A DNA stretch of 64,000 nt from Sisyra terminalis (Eukaryota > Arthropoda > Insecta > Neuroptera > Sisyridae): the NCBI GenBank assembly GCA_958496175.1, contig OY292276.1:53581080-53645079 (forward strand). The letters run 5' to 3'. Below the pieces are notes generated by a model. It saw nothing but the letters and a program-made list of their open reading frames with translations, searched no databases and was not told where the DNA came from. A program made the translations under genes and the position numbers. Below, piece by piece: positions 54,101 through 64,000 of the stretch (its first letter is position 1; each line of letters opens with the position of its first letter).

Positions 54101-55952
54101 TGAACGGACAAAGCAACGGTCTTATGGAAATCGAAGACGTGTCTCCATGTAAATTTCAACGTAATTCATTTTCGATACCAATTTCTGTACTAACAATTGC
54201 ACATTTCTAGCCATGCCTTGGTTCGGAATGGATATCGGAGGCACATTGACGAAACTAGTATACTTTGAACCTAAATATATCACAAAAGATGAAATGGAGA
54301 CTGAAGTAGAAACTCTAAAAAATATTAGGAGATATCTTACCAAAAATTCAGCATACGGAAAGACTGGCCACCGAGATATTCATTTACAAGTATATTTTTG
54401 ATTTTAATTTTGATTTTTTTTTTTAATGCAAAACATAATATTTCAGATGGATAATGCGATAATACGTGGACGCAAAGGGACGTTACATTTTATTCGATTT
54501 CCAACATGTGAAATGGGAAACTTTTTAGCTTTAGCTAAATCAAAAGGATTAGCTAATTTAGTTACCACCGTGTGTGCAACGGGAGGTGGTGCATATAAAT
54601 TTGAAGCCAATTTTAGAAAGGTACATAATTTCGATCGAAACTTAAAATTATCAAAAACCTTGTACTTTTTTAAGTCACCTTGAATGCAATTAAAGATAAC
54701 AGTTCTCGTCGATAAATATTCATTACATTTACAACGCTCTCAAAATGATAAAACCCCGTCTAATAATTATATTAAATGAAAACTTATTTATACCTTAAAA
54801 ACATTTAAAAATTGAAATAAATTTAATGTTCGTTTTTCACTATTATATTACTTTTACAGGAATTGAATATGAAGTTAGTAAAATGCGATGAGTTTGACTC
54901 ATTAATACAGGGAATGCAGTATATAGACGCCACAAATACAAGTGAATGCTATTTTTGGGCAAATCCCACAGATAGTGAAAAATGTGAGAAAGTTAGTTAT
55001 GATTTTTCTAATCCATATCCATTCGTTATTGTAAATATTGGTTCTGGTGTTAGTATATTAGCTGTAAATGGGCCTAATGACTTCAAAAGAATATCGGGAA
55101 CGAGGTATTTGCTATTTATATACATTTATTTTTCGTAAATTATTGAAGGGGACGTCCAATTTACCAAATTTGTTATAAGAAAAAAAATGTTTTTCTCTTG
55201 TGCACGGCAGAAAAAAATATTTACTACTAGATGTGAGGAGCGTCCCCTTAATTCCCATATAAATTACTTAAAAAAAATAATATTTTTCAGTTTGGGTGGA
55301 GGAACTTTTCTAGGTTTATGCTGTTTATTGACGGGATGTAACACTTTTGAAGAAGCAATAGAGTTGGCGACTGGGGGTGATAATAGACGAGTTGATAAAC
55401 TTGTAAAAGACATTTACGGGGGAGGATATGATCGGTTTGGTTTACCAGGTGACTTAGTGGCTAGCAGGTAAATAAAAAAAAGATTGTTAATAAAAAAAAA
55501 CGCACCCACAACTTTTTTTTTAGTTATGGTCAAATGAATTCAAAGGAAAGAAGACAAAGCGTATCGAAAGAAGATCTTGCCCGTGCCACTCTTGTAACTA
55601 TTACAAATAATATTGGCTCAATTGCACGGATGTGTGCTATCAACGAAAAAATCGATCGGGTAAATATGATATACAATTGGTTCTCATATAACACGATTAT
55701 CAATCCCTAGCACTATATAAAAGTTTACTGCATTAGTAAAATGTAATTAAAATGAAAACCATGATTTTCTCTTTGCAGGTAGTGTTTGTAGGAAATTTCT
55801 TACGAGTCAATCCAATAGCGATGAAAATGTTGGCATACGCCATGGATTATTGGTCTAACGGTACAATGAAAGCATTGTTTTTAGAGCACGAAGGGTATTT
55901 TGGTGCCGTGGGGTGTTTAATAAAGTTTAACGATGGAGCAACCAAATGTTAA
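48113..55952 (+). CDS. fbl: Pantothenate kinase (fumble orthologue)
   Basis: The short first exon (48113-48122, MAQ) joins in phase to 54211-54389, 54447-54620, 54860-55104, 55291-55467, 55524-55659 and 55779-55952, giving 364 residues. Another exon, 53959-54148, supplies a different N-terminus and also joins 54211 in phase (SPSMPWFG). Key motifs are [15 protein letters not shown] (phosphate loop), [10 protein letters not shown] (family motif), [39 protein letters not shown] and the EGYFGAVGC end. The enzyme phosphorylates pantothenate with ATP, the first and rate-setting step of coenzyme A synthesis, and is feedback-inhibited by acyl-CoA in characterised homologues. The 5.8-kb intron 1 holds a foldback and LINE scraps. 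AATAAA lies at 56027, 75 nt after the stop. Confidence 0.94.
49168..50514. mobile_element. Foldback MITE with a tandemly duplicated left end
   Basis: A TA-flanked element runs from GACTGGACCAAAAAATCGAC (49551) to the mirrored GATTTTTTGGCCCTGTCTAG (ending 50514). Its two halves are reverse complements of each other over most of about 470 bp per arm, with a centre near 50020. The left end plus 53 bp of flank is duplicated in tandem: 49168-49497 and 49498-49827 match with an offset of exactly 330 bp. Short shadow frames within it are not genes. Confidence 0.75.
50820..52040 (-). mobile_element. LINE 3' region (RNase H), partly tandem-duplicated
   Basis: On the minus strand, near 51760-51700, [12 protein letters not shown] matches the RNase H WVPGH-I-GNE motif of I/R1/Jockey-type LINEs. 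Downstream, [19 protein letters not shown] and CDRC...VDHILLEC match the conserved LRIGHT...C--C---H---C tail. The tail occurs twice (51547-51338 and 51121-50843), offset by about 425 bp. Both copies have frame breaks. It lies antisense in pantothenate kinase intron 1. Confidence 0.75.
55146..55249. repeat. Small inverted repeat in pantothenate kinase intron
   Basis: AAGGGGACG (55146-55154) is exactly mirrored by CGTCCCCTT (55241-55249). The 104-bp unit looks like a tiny MITE, but the ends are short and no clear target duplication was found. Confidence 0.35.
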
Positions 55953-58293
55953 TACTATCTAAATTAGTGCTCTGGACTAATGTTGACGTAAAAAGGTGAT
56001 GTGATTTTTAATAGGACTTGTACTCGAATAAAACTACGATTATTAAAATCGGTACAACATTTAAAATGTTATAAAAACGTTTAAGTATTTATTGAAAAAA
56101 ATATATATGTTCTTCTCTGTTTACTTTTTTTTTCTAAAGTGAATGCTCTAATTTTATTAATGTATGATTCAAGCGTAATGTATTTATACATCTTTAATAT
56201 ATTTTTTTTTTTAATTATTCACAAATGTTGCACAAAACATTCCTCAATATTGGACATGGAATTATTAATATATTTGTTGTATTGTGGCTTAGGTAATATC
56301 ATTGATAAAATCAAAACCGGTTTTTAAAATTTTATCAAGTAATCTGTATCGTCATCAGAAATTATTTCTTTCAAATATTTGTATAAGTGAGGCGGTAGAT
56401 TTTGCACTTGTTAACTTTTTCATTGATAAAGTTTTACGGATTATATTTCGATTTATGATAAATGATTTAAATTTGTATCCATGTTAATTTTTTAATGATA
56501 AATTAATTGATAAACTTTTATTGGTTTCAAGCATGGCCTTGTATACGGGGAGGTGTGTGCATTCTGTCATAAAATTGGCTCTTATTGCCAATCCATGGGG
56601 TAAATAAAATTACGTAAAAACGTAAGCTACTGTTCATTTGCGTTCCCGTTATTAACACCAATGTAGTATAAAATCGAATACTCTTAACTATAATACATTC
56701 AACTATCTTTTTTAAATATTCTTGAATAGAATTCGTTCTATTCTACATTACCATTTATATTTGAATATAAAATATATAACAAATAATTATAGCACGCGAT
56801 TAAAAAACTTCCAGCCTCTAAAAGCGTTGGTGTTGTTCATTCCAAAGTATAACATTAGTTGTAAGTATTATAAGTTAAAAGTGTTTGATAAAACCTTAGA
56901 ATAACCGACGCCATCGTTTACGGGTTTTCAACACTAAATTGGAGGCATAAAATGGATTTAAATTTTCCATGAAATTGGAGACATAGTTGTATATCATTTT
57001 TCCGAATACCTTGTATACAAGGCTAAGATTCAAAGAAATGGTTAAAGCAAAGAAGAGATAAATTGTTTGATATATTTATTAAATAAAATTAAACTAAATA
57101 CTCACATTTATAATAAGATAAACATATGCTTTTTAACGCGGTTTATTGAATAAGAAAATAAAACTGTAAAATAATATTTTTTTAGTAATTTGCTTTTACT
57201 AGTGGCAGTTTAGAAAATACTTTTCAATACATTTTTTTTCTGTATGTTAAGAGCTATTGTTGAATAATTATTAAGTATCCTGATAAACTAAACAGTTAAA
57301 AGGCTGATTGTTTAATTCTAGCTTTCATTTAACGAACGTGTTTTTAAAAATCAATGTATTACTTCAGTGTTTTAAATAAAATTTCCATGAACTGTTGTTT
57401 TTTATACGATTAAATGATTATTATCTAAACTGCCTTCGAATAATGTCATTCATTAGTAGGTCTATTTTTCTACAAATTTTGATAAAGTTTGTATGTATAA
57501 ATATGAATGTAATGTTGCTAGTGTTTTTGTTGATAAAACTGAAAATCTTACAATTTTATACCAATTTAATATAGGATTGACTAAACGGTACTTCCATATT
57601 TTATACATACAATAAAGCACATTGTTTATATATTGAAGTTCGTAACCAGTGCCAGCTTTAGGGATGAGGGCACCCATAAGTATTTGGATGCAATATATTT
57701 TCATATAATTTTGTATGAGAAAATATTAAAATACTTGTGAGTATTTTTATGATTGTAAAAGCATCCCTTGCTAACCGCCTGAAGCCGACACTGTTCATAG
57801 TAATAAAATATTATAAAACTATTGTAAAATATTGAACGAAAATAGAATCATATTTCTTAAGAATGTGTAACTACATCACATTGATATTTGTTATATTTTT
57901 GTTGAGGATTATATGAAATTTTAATTTGAGGTTTTGGGTACTTTAATTTTGTTTTAAAATATTATTGTTGTATGAATTATCTAGTTTATATTTTAATGTC
58001 TAAATTTCTTTTTTCAACGATTTTTCCCCAATTGCACAATGTAAATTAATGCTTTTATGATAGTCAAAATTTATTTTGAAACACGTTTAAAAACCAAAAA
58101 ATGGAATTGTTTTTTATGTTATAAAATTCAAATACTTTTATTGAGAAATTAATATAATTTGTTTAAAACTATAGAAGGCGGTTATTTGAAATAAATTATC
58201 TCCATTTTATGATAAAGAATATTTATCAATTTATTGTAAAATTAAAGAAAATAACAATAAACAGTTATTAAACTATTTAAAAAATATACACAT
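55953..58293. other. Region between convergent pantothenate kinase and FBXW4
   Basis: This is 2.3 kb of AT-rich sequence. It holds the kinase 3' UTR with AATAAA at 56027 and a hAT-like MITE (57647-57793). A TTTATT near 58136 may serve as the FBXW4 poly(A) signal on the minus strand. I see no gene. Confidence 0.55.
57647..57793. mobile_element. Small hAT-like MITE
   Basis: CAGTGCCAGCTTTAGGG at the left is mirrored by a right end whose complement is CAGTGTCGGCTTCAGG. The flanks TTCGTAAC and TTCATAGT agree at 5 of 8 positions, all differences being transitions. At 147 bp it has no coding content. Confidence 0.55.
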
Positions 58294-61200
58294 TTAGGTA
58301 TAATTGTAATTTCTTATTTGATTATTTCTGCTCCAAAAGTTTAGCACATGAACGGAACGATCTAGTGCACCATATAACGTTGTTGCATCGAAACCTATAC
58401 TGTATACGGGGGATGATTCCTTACGGAACAATGATAAAAAATAGATCTGAAATTAATTTCATTAGTTTATTCTACCTTCTTAACCGAATATTTCAAAAAA
58501 TACCTGAACTGCTCGTTTTTTTCGTTGATCCCATAAAGTAACTTTACCATGGTTTCGGGTACCACATATAAAAGTATATAAATCATCTGATTGAATAGCA
58601 TATAAAGGGACATCGTGGGGTTCGTCCCATTCGCCTACATGTTGTCCACAACGCATATCCCATAAACGGACCGTAGCTTCATAACCACAAGTCAATAAGC
58701 AATTATCATCCTGCCAATGCATATCCAGAAGTCCGGCACCAGGTCGACCATTGTCACGAGCACTCAAAATCGTTTCTTTTCTATCAATTAAACTTTAAAT
58801 ATTTCTTCTAAATTAATATTAAATTTTTTACTTACGTTTCTATATCTAAGACGATTAATGGAGGTTCGTTATAAGCACTGGTACCCAGTGCTAAATATTT
58901 TGCTGATTTATTCAAATTTAATGACCATATACGATCTTGTAACCACAGGTCCATAAGAGGTGTCACTGGTTTATTCTGTTGATCTTCTAAATTTTCAGGC
59001 CATGGACAAACTTTCAAAAACCCATTTCGGGTACCGGCTGCATAAAATGTGGGCCCTATGTCAACTGTATAAACATCTCCATTCTCGTCGCGTTCTATAT
59101 GTTGTCTTAATCGTAAATGGATATTTGAATTTTCCCATATTGATACAACTCCAGCTCTACAAAAAATTGTTACAATTTAAAATTTTGTACATTCCGTTCA
59201 CGGGATTTATAGAGCGGTAAGCTTTTTAGAGCAGTAAAATCTGGCAATGTTGGATTTTCTACTTTGTTTTTTTATTCTTTTCGAGAATAAATCGGTCCAT
59301 AATGAAAATTTAGCCAGAAAAGGGAAAAGTACAGTGTAATCTTACTTATACGGCACTATTAAAAACCGGTGGGTGCCAGATTATTGGAACGTTCGGATTA
59401 CTGGATTATAGTGAAAAAGTCATAGGTAATGAATAAAATAAAGCATTTCATAGAGGGAATAAATGTAGAGGGGCGAGGGAAGCCGAATTATTGGACGTGC
59501 CGATCTATCGAAGTGCCGGATTAGTGAGATTATATTGGGTATCATATTAGAATTGAATTAAAAGAATAAAAAACAAAGTAGAAAATGCAACGTTGCAAGA
59601 TTTGACTGTTCTAAAAGGAACTTGAGCCACTATAAGATTTCAAATATCATATTGAAGAATTACAGTTTTATTTAGCAAGAGAGTAGATTTAGCTCTCAAG
59701 TCAGTGAGGGGGGGGGGTAAATAGTGGAAGTCTTGTCTAAATTGACTTCGATTCGATTACAATAATAAATCTAATTGGAAAAATGGTTCAAGTTCCTTTT
59801 AGAACAGCCAAATCTGGCTACGTTGCATTTTCACGATTTTTTTGTTAATTCAATTCTAATATTGTATACTTTTCTCTTTTGTGGCTAAATTTTCATTATG
59901 GACCGATTTATTTGGGAAATGAATAAAAAATATGGCTCATGTGTACTTTGGCACACCCACAATCTGGCAATGTTGCATTTTCGACTTTGTTTTTAATTTA
60001 ATTCGCGATTAAATCGGCCCAAAATTACAATTTAGCCACAAAAAAGAGAATTATACGATATTAGAATTGACTTAACAAAAATATCGCGAATTAAATTAAA
60101 AACAAAGTCGAAAATGCAACGTTGCCAGATTTGATTGTTCTAAAAAGGACTTGAACTGGACAAATATAGTATTTTATTGTAACACGTCAAAATGATTATA
60201 TTGTTGTGAAGTTTAATAAAAGTAGTATAAAATAGATAATAAAACTTGGAACTCAGGTTCTTATTTAAATTGAAAAAGAAAGCTCAGATTTTTAAGATTC
60301 GTGAGATGTTTTACTTTCCAAATTCGCTACGTTTCGTTGCTTATCGCAACTTCATCAGACGTCTTAGATTACAAAAACGTTTCAGTCTACACTTATCGAA
60401 TAAAATTAGTCATTCGTTGCGATATGCAACGAAAAGTAGCGAATTTGGAAAATTAAATATCTAACGGATCTTAAAAAACTTAAGTTTTCTTTAATGTAAT
60501 TAGTATAAAATTCAAGGAAGATCATGACCCCAATGATTTCTTTCTCTGAATCTTTGTATTAGTAGAGATTGATTGTATTTATTGATTCAATCCAAAAATG
60601 TGCATTTAAATTGTTCAGAAGGCATTTTCGAAATGGTAAAGGGAAAAGGATATTATAGTTTTGAAGAGGAGAACCAAGCGAATGTACAGGCATCAGATAG
60701 TAGCTTTGTTTTATACTGTTTATGCAGATATAGCCACCTTAAAGAAAGTATTGTCCTTCCGTATTTAACTTTAAATCTTGTGATGTTATCTCTTTCTTCT
60801 CGAATAGTGAAATCTGGTTTTGTATAAATAATGCCATGCGAGTTCCTCTCATATCGCTTGAAATGTGATCCTCGACTAAGCCATAAATATTCCTTATCCA
60901 AATGCATCCACGGCATATATCTAGTATTTTGAGTTAGAAGAATATGTTCTGCGTATTTTCCAATCTGCCAGTTGTGTGATACTCGATATTTTTCCACGAT
61001 AGACAAAACTATTGCAGATCTGTAATGATCAAATTATCACTGGGTATCTCCAGATATCTTTTTATCCTTCTTATAAAGAACCAATAGTAACAAAAAGGCA
61101 CAAACCTGTCCAACATGCACTTGTTCCATTGATTGGTAACCAAAGGATATCGTGCCAAATTCCACTTAGTCTTACGACCTATTTCATTTCGTATAAATGA

Positions 61201-61308
61201 TCTAAATCTCCTACATGTTTGAGATAGTCGGCATAAGTCTTGAATTTTACAATATTTGAATATAATTTCTAAAATTTCATCAGGCAAGACTGATATATAA
61301 TCTTTCAT
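58294..61308 (-). CDS. FBXW4: F-box/WD repeat protein 4
   Basis: Five exons on the minus strand, 61308-61106, 61019-60738, 59156-58836, 58780-58504 and 58446-58294, join in phase to 411 residues, close to the human length (about 412). The N-terminal F-box reads ISVLPDEILEIIFKYCKIQD and onward and would bind Skp1. WD repeats follow: AGVVSIWENS, GTRNGFLKVCPWP, LLTCGYEATVRLWDMR, GKVTLWDQRKK and LYGALDRSVHVLNF. The family acts as a substrate receptor of SCF ubiquitin ligases; targets are unknown. The ATG at 61308 was chosen because the six codons before it start with TTG. Intron 1 is 86 bp. Intron 2 is 1.6 kb and hosts hairpin repeats. Confidence 0.93.
59961..60131. repeat. Hairpin repeat in FBXW4 intron 2
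   Basis: Arms 59961-60008 and 60084-60131 are reverse complements over 48 bp with one mismatch (AATCTGGCAAYGTTGCATTT at the outer end). Related pieces of the same motif occur at about 59238-59330, 59560-59625 and 59797-59912 in both orientations. The intron is thus a nest of one repeat family. Confidence 0.7.
60282..60484. repeat. Second hairpin repeat in FBXW4 intron 2
   Basis: CCAAATTCGCTACGTTTCGT (60318 onward, 33 bp) pairs with 60416-60448. A weaker extension reaches 60282 and 60484 (TTTTTAAGAT... / ...ATCTTAAAAAA). The short plus-strand frame across it (60246-60464) is a by-product. Confidence 0.6.
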
Positions 61309-62168
61309 AATAATTAACAACGTCAACGCCCGTGAATTAAATCAACTTCAGGTAAATATTTTTTATTCTCTTACAATAACATGGCAAATAAGTTATTTAA
61401 TTATATATATTTGTTAAAAATATCACAATTTATTGAATCATATAACCTCAACATTTGGAGGAAAACGTTAATATAACATGCTATTTTTTAAATTAATCAA
61501 ATAAAGTATTAACTATTTTTTAAATAATCCATTATTTCATTTTTTTACATTATTATAAACTTGAATCAATATAATATCGTTAAAAGAACCCATTTTTATT
61601 GCTTTGACGTTTTATATCAGGAGTTGTACAACATAATATAAACGATATAAACAATGGATAATATTCGACATATAGAATACATAGAACATATTCGCGTTAA
61701 CAGCAAAAGGTAGACAACCAAAAGTACACGAAGACTGACAATGTTGCATATACACTTTGGTTAATAAATTAACTTACTAGTAGGAACAATAATACCTTAC
61801 AAATAAAATATTCAGTAATATGGTTAAATTAATCTATACTTAACATGTGAAATTCTTATTTCAGTCTAAACATTTCAATTTTTAACCCAATTTTATGGTA
61901 AATAAGTGTTTCAAGATATCCATATTTCAAATTTAACATTTATAAAGGTACGTAAGCTATGTCTCTTATAACTAAAGAACGGAAGACCCGAATGTTATGA
62001 GATTTGGTATTTCTACTATTAGTGGACTAAATATCATATCGAAAAAAAAGGGATGGTATCCCCGATGTAAACCTGAGGGATGAAGATGAAGGATGAAAGA
62101 TGAAGAAAAATTATTCTTTTGGAAACTTTGAACAGTATTGTGATCATTCTGTTGCTCAAAGGACAAGC
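61309..62168. other. Upstream flank of FBXW4 up to satellite
   Basis: This is 860 bp of AT-rich sequence with the FBXW4 promoter and 5' UTR. Near 62075-62105 there is a run of GGATGAA-type short repeats just before the satellite. No gene was recognised. Confidence 0.5.
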
Positions 62169-64000
62169 ACAGGATCAAGCCATTAATTTTATAATATGTT
62201 AAGGCCGTTAGGTTGAGGATGATTCAGTCTTAAAAACAATGCTCAATTTGAACGAAAACAACCATCCTTTATGTCCTTTTTGTACTTGTGAAATTTGTCC
62301 TTTTTGAACTTTTGAATTGATATTGCAGCTGTCCTATTGCATACAGGACAAACAATTTTTCACCGTACTACTAGCGAGAGGACACTGTTTGATAATCCAT
62401 TGATACATTATGTCCTTATAAGGAAAAGTGACCCCTCGAAAACGATGGTTTTTCGGGCAAATTCGATGCATATTTCTTTAGATCCTTAATTCCCGTTTGT
62501 ATTTCCCAAGGATCTAGCCATTGATTTTAAATTTTGTTTAGGCAGTTATGTTGAGGATGATTCAGTCTTAAATATAATGCTCAATTTGAACGAAAACAAC
62601 CATCCTTTATGTCCTTTTTGTGCATGTGAAAATTGTCCTTTTTGAACCTTTGAATTGATATTGCGGCTGTCCTATTGCAAACAGGACAAAATTTTTTTCA
62701 CATTACTACTAGCGAGAGGACACTGTTTGATAATCCATTGATACATTATGTCCTTATAAGGAAAAGTGACCCCTCGAAAACGATGGTTTTTCGGGCTTAT
62801 TCGATGCATATTTCTTTAGATCCTTAACTTCCCGTTTGAATTTCCCAAGGATCTAGCCATTGATTTTAAATTTTGTTTAGGCAGTTATGTTGAGGATGAT
62901 TTAGTCTTAAATATAATGCTCAATTTGAACGAAAACAACCATCCTTTATGTCCTTTTTGTGCATGTGAAAATTGTCCTTTTTGAACCTTTGAATTGATAT
63001 TGCGGCTGTCCTATTGCATACAGGACAAAATTTTTTTCACATTACTACTAGCGAGAGGACACTGTTTGATAATCCATTGATACATTATGTCCTTATAAGG
63101 AAAAGTGACCCCTCGAAAACGATGGTTTTCCGGGCAAATTCGATGCATATTTCTTTAGATCCTTAACTTCCCGTTTGTATTTCCCAAGGATCTAACCATT
63201 GATTTTAAATTTTGTTTAGGCAGTTATGTTGAGGATGATTCAGTCTTAAATATAATGCTCAATTTGAACGAAAACAACCATCCTTTATGTCCCTTTTGTG
63301 CATGTGAAAATTGTCCTTTTTGAACCTTTGAATTGATATTGCGGCTGTCCTATTGCATACAGGACAAAAATTTTTTCACATTACTACTAGCGAGAGGACA
63401 CTGTTTGATAATCCATTGATACATAATGTCCTTATAAGGAAAAGTGACCCCTCGAAAACGATGGTTTTTCGGGCAAATTCGATGCATATTTCTTTAGATC
63501 CTTAACTTCCCGTTTGTATTTCCCAAGGATCTAGCCATTGATTTTAAATTTTGTTTTGGCAGTTATGTTGAGGATGATTCAGTCTTAAATATAATGCTCA
63601 ATTTGAACGAAAACAACCATCCTTTATGTCCTTTTTGTGCATGTGAAAATTGTCCTTTTTGAATCTTTGAATTGATATTGCGGCTGTCCTATTGCATACA
63701 GAACAAAAATTTTTTCACATTACTACTAGCGAGAGGACACTGTTTGATAATCCATTGATACATTATGTCCTTATAAGGAAAAGTGACCCCTCGAAAACGA
63801 TGGTTTTTCGGGCAAATTCGATGCATATTTCTTTAGATCCTTAACTTCCCGTTTGTATTTCCCAAGGATCTAGTCATTAATTTTAAATTTTGTTTAGGCA
63901 GTTATGTTGAGGATGATTCAGTCTTAAATATAATGCTCAATTTGAACGAAAACAACCATCCTTTATGTCCTTTTTGTGCATGTGAAAATTGTCCTTTTTG
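62169..64000 (+). repeat. Satellite array, ~339-bp monomer
   Basis: The landmark GACCCCTCGAAAACGATGG occurs at 62430, 62768, 63107, 63446 and 63785, a period of 338-339 bp. At least 5.4 monomers run head to tail off the right edge. The first monomer (from about 62169) is the most diverged, as expected at an array edge; inner ones are nearly identical. Each monomer holds four GTCCT and two AGGAC pentamers, including a TGTCCT...AGGACA inverted pair and the palindrome CCTTATAAGG. There is no open frame. Confidence 0.92.

Noticed and set aside
60246..60464. 72-codon plus-strand frame in FBXW4 intron 2
   Set aside because: It is created by the hairpin arms and has no domain. FBXW4 exons 60738 and 59156 join perfectly without it.
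62169..64000. Regular repeats considered as a CRISPR array
   Set aside because: The whole 339-bp unit is repeated with no variable spacers, and the host is eukaryotic; this is a satellite.

Overview
The window is nuclear DNA from an animal, almost certainly an insect. It is very AT-rich, its genes are split by GT-AG introns (many 55-90 bp, a few of 4-7 kb), and it is full of transposon remains. The protein families and sequence style are arthropod. I cannot fix the insect order from this window alone. No bacterial, phage or CRISPR feature was seen.

Seven protein genes can be assembled exon by exon, with splice phases that agree. They are: (1) a polycystin-1-like PLAT/TRPP channel gene (+, 352-8459, 5' end outside the window); (2) a snake-like CLIP-domain serine protease (+, 10375-17224); (3) a secreted coiled-coil protein with a C-terminal fibrinogen domain (-, 17615-20300), convergent with the protease; (4) SERAC1 (-, 25917-29557); (5) translation release factor eRF1 (+, 34172-36901) with two alternative last exons; (6) the ESCRT-III protein CHMP7 (-, 39410-47638), divergent from (7) pantothenate kinase/fumble (+, 48113-55952) across a 474-bp shared promoter region. 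An eighth gene, the F-box/WD40 protein FBXW4 (-, 58294-61308), precedes a 339-bp satellite array that runs off the right edge (62169-64000). The genes are mostly housekeeping and do not form one pathway.

The space between and inside genes holds identifiable repeats: three copies of a tRNA-derived SINE; two recent hAT copies with 8-bp target duplications and a transposase C-terminal remnant; older hAT relics and small hAT MITEs; TA-flanked MITEs with long inverted termini (11861, 38134, 49221); LINE fragments (9.6, 12.7-14.0 and 50.8-52.0 kb); a copia gag fossil; a Helitron fossil; and a long dispersed repeat in opposite orientations at 3.7 and 31 kb.

Points most worth a second look are the duplicated last exon of eRF1, a GC-AG intron in the fibrinogen gene, alternative N-termini of pantothenate kinase, an orphan heat-shock-like promoter at about 21.2-21.4 kb, the foldback at 49.2-50.5 kb and the satellite. 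I saw nothing that amounts to a wholly new biological system.
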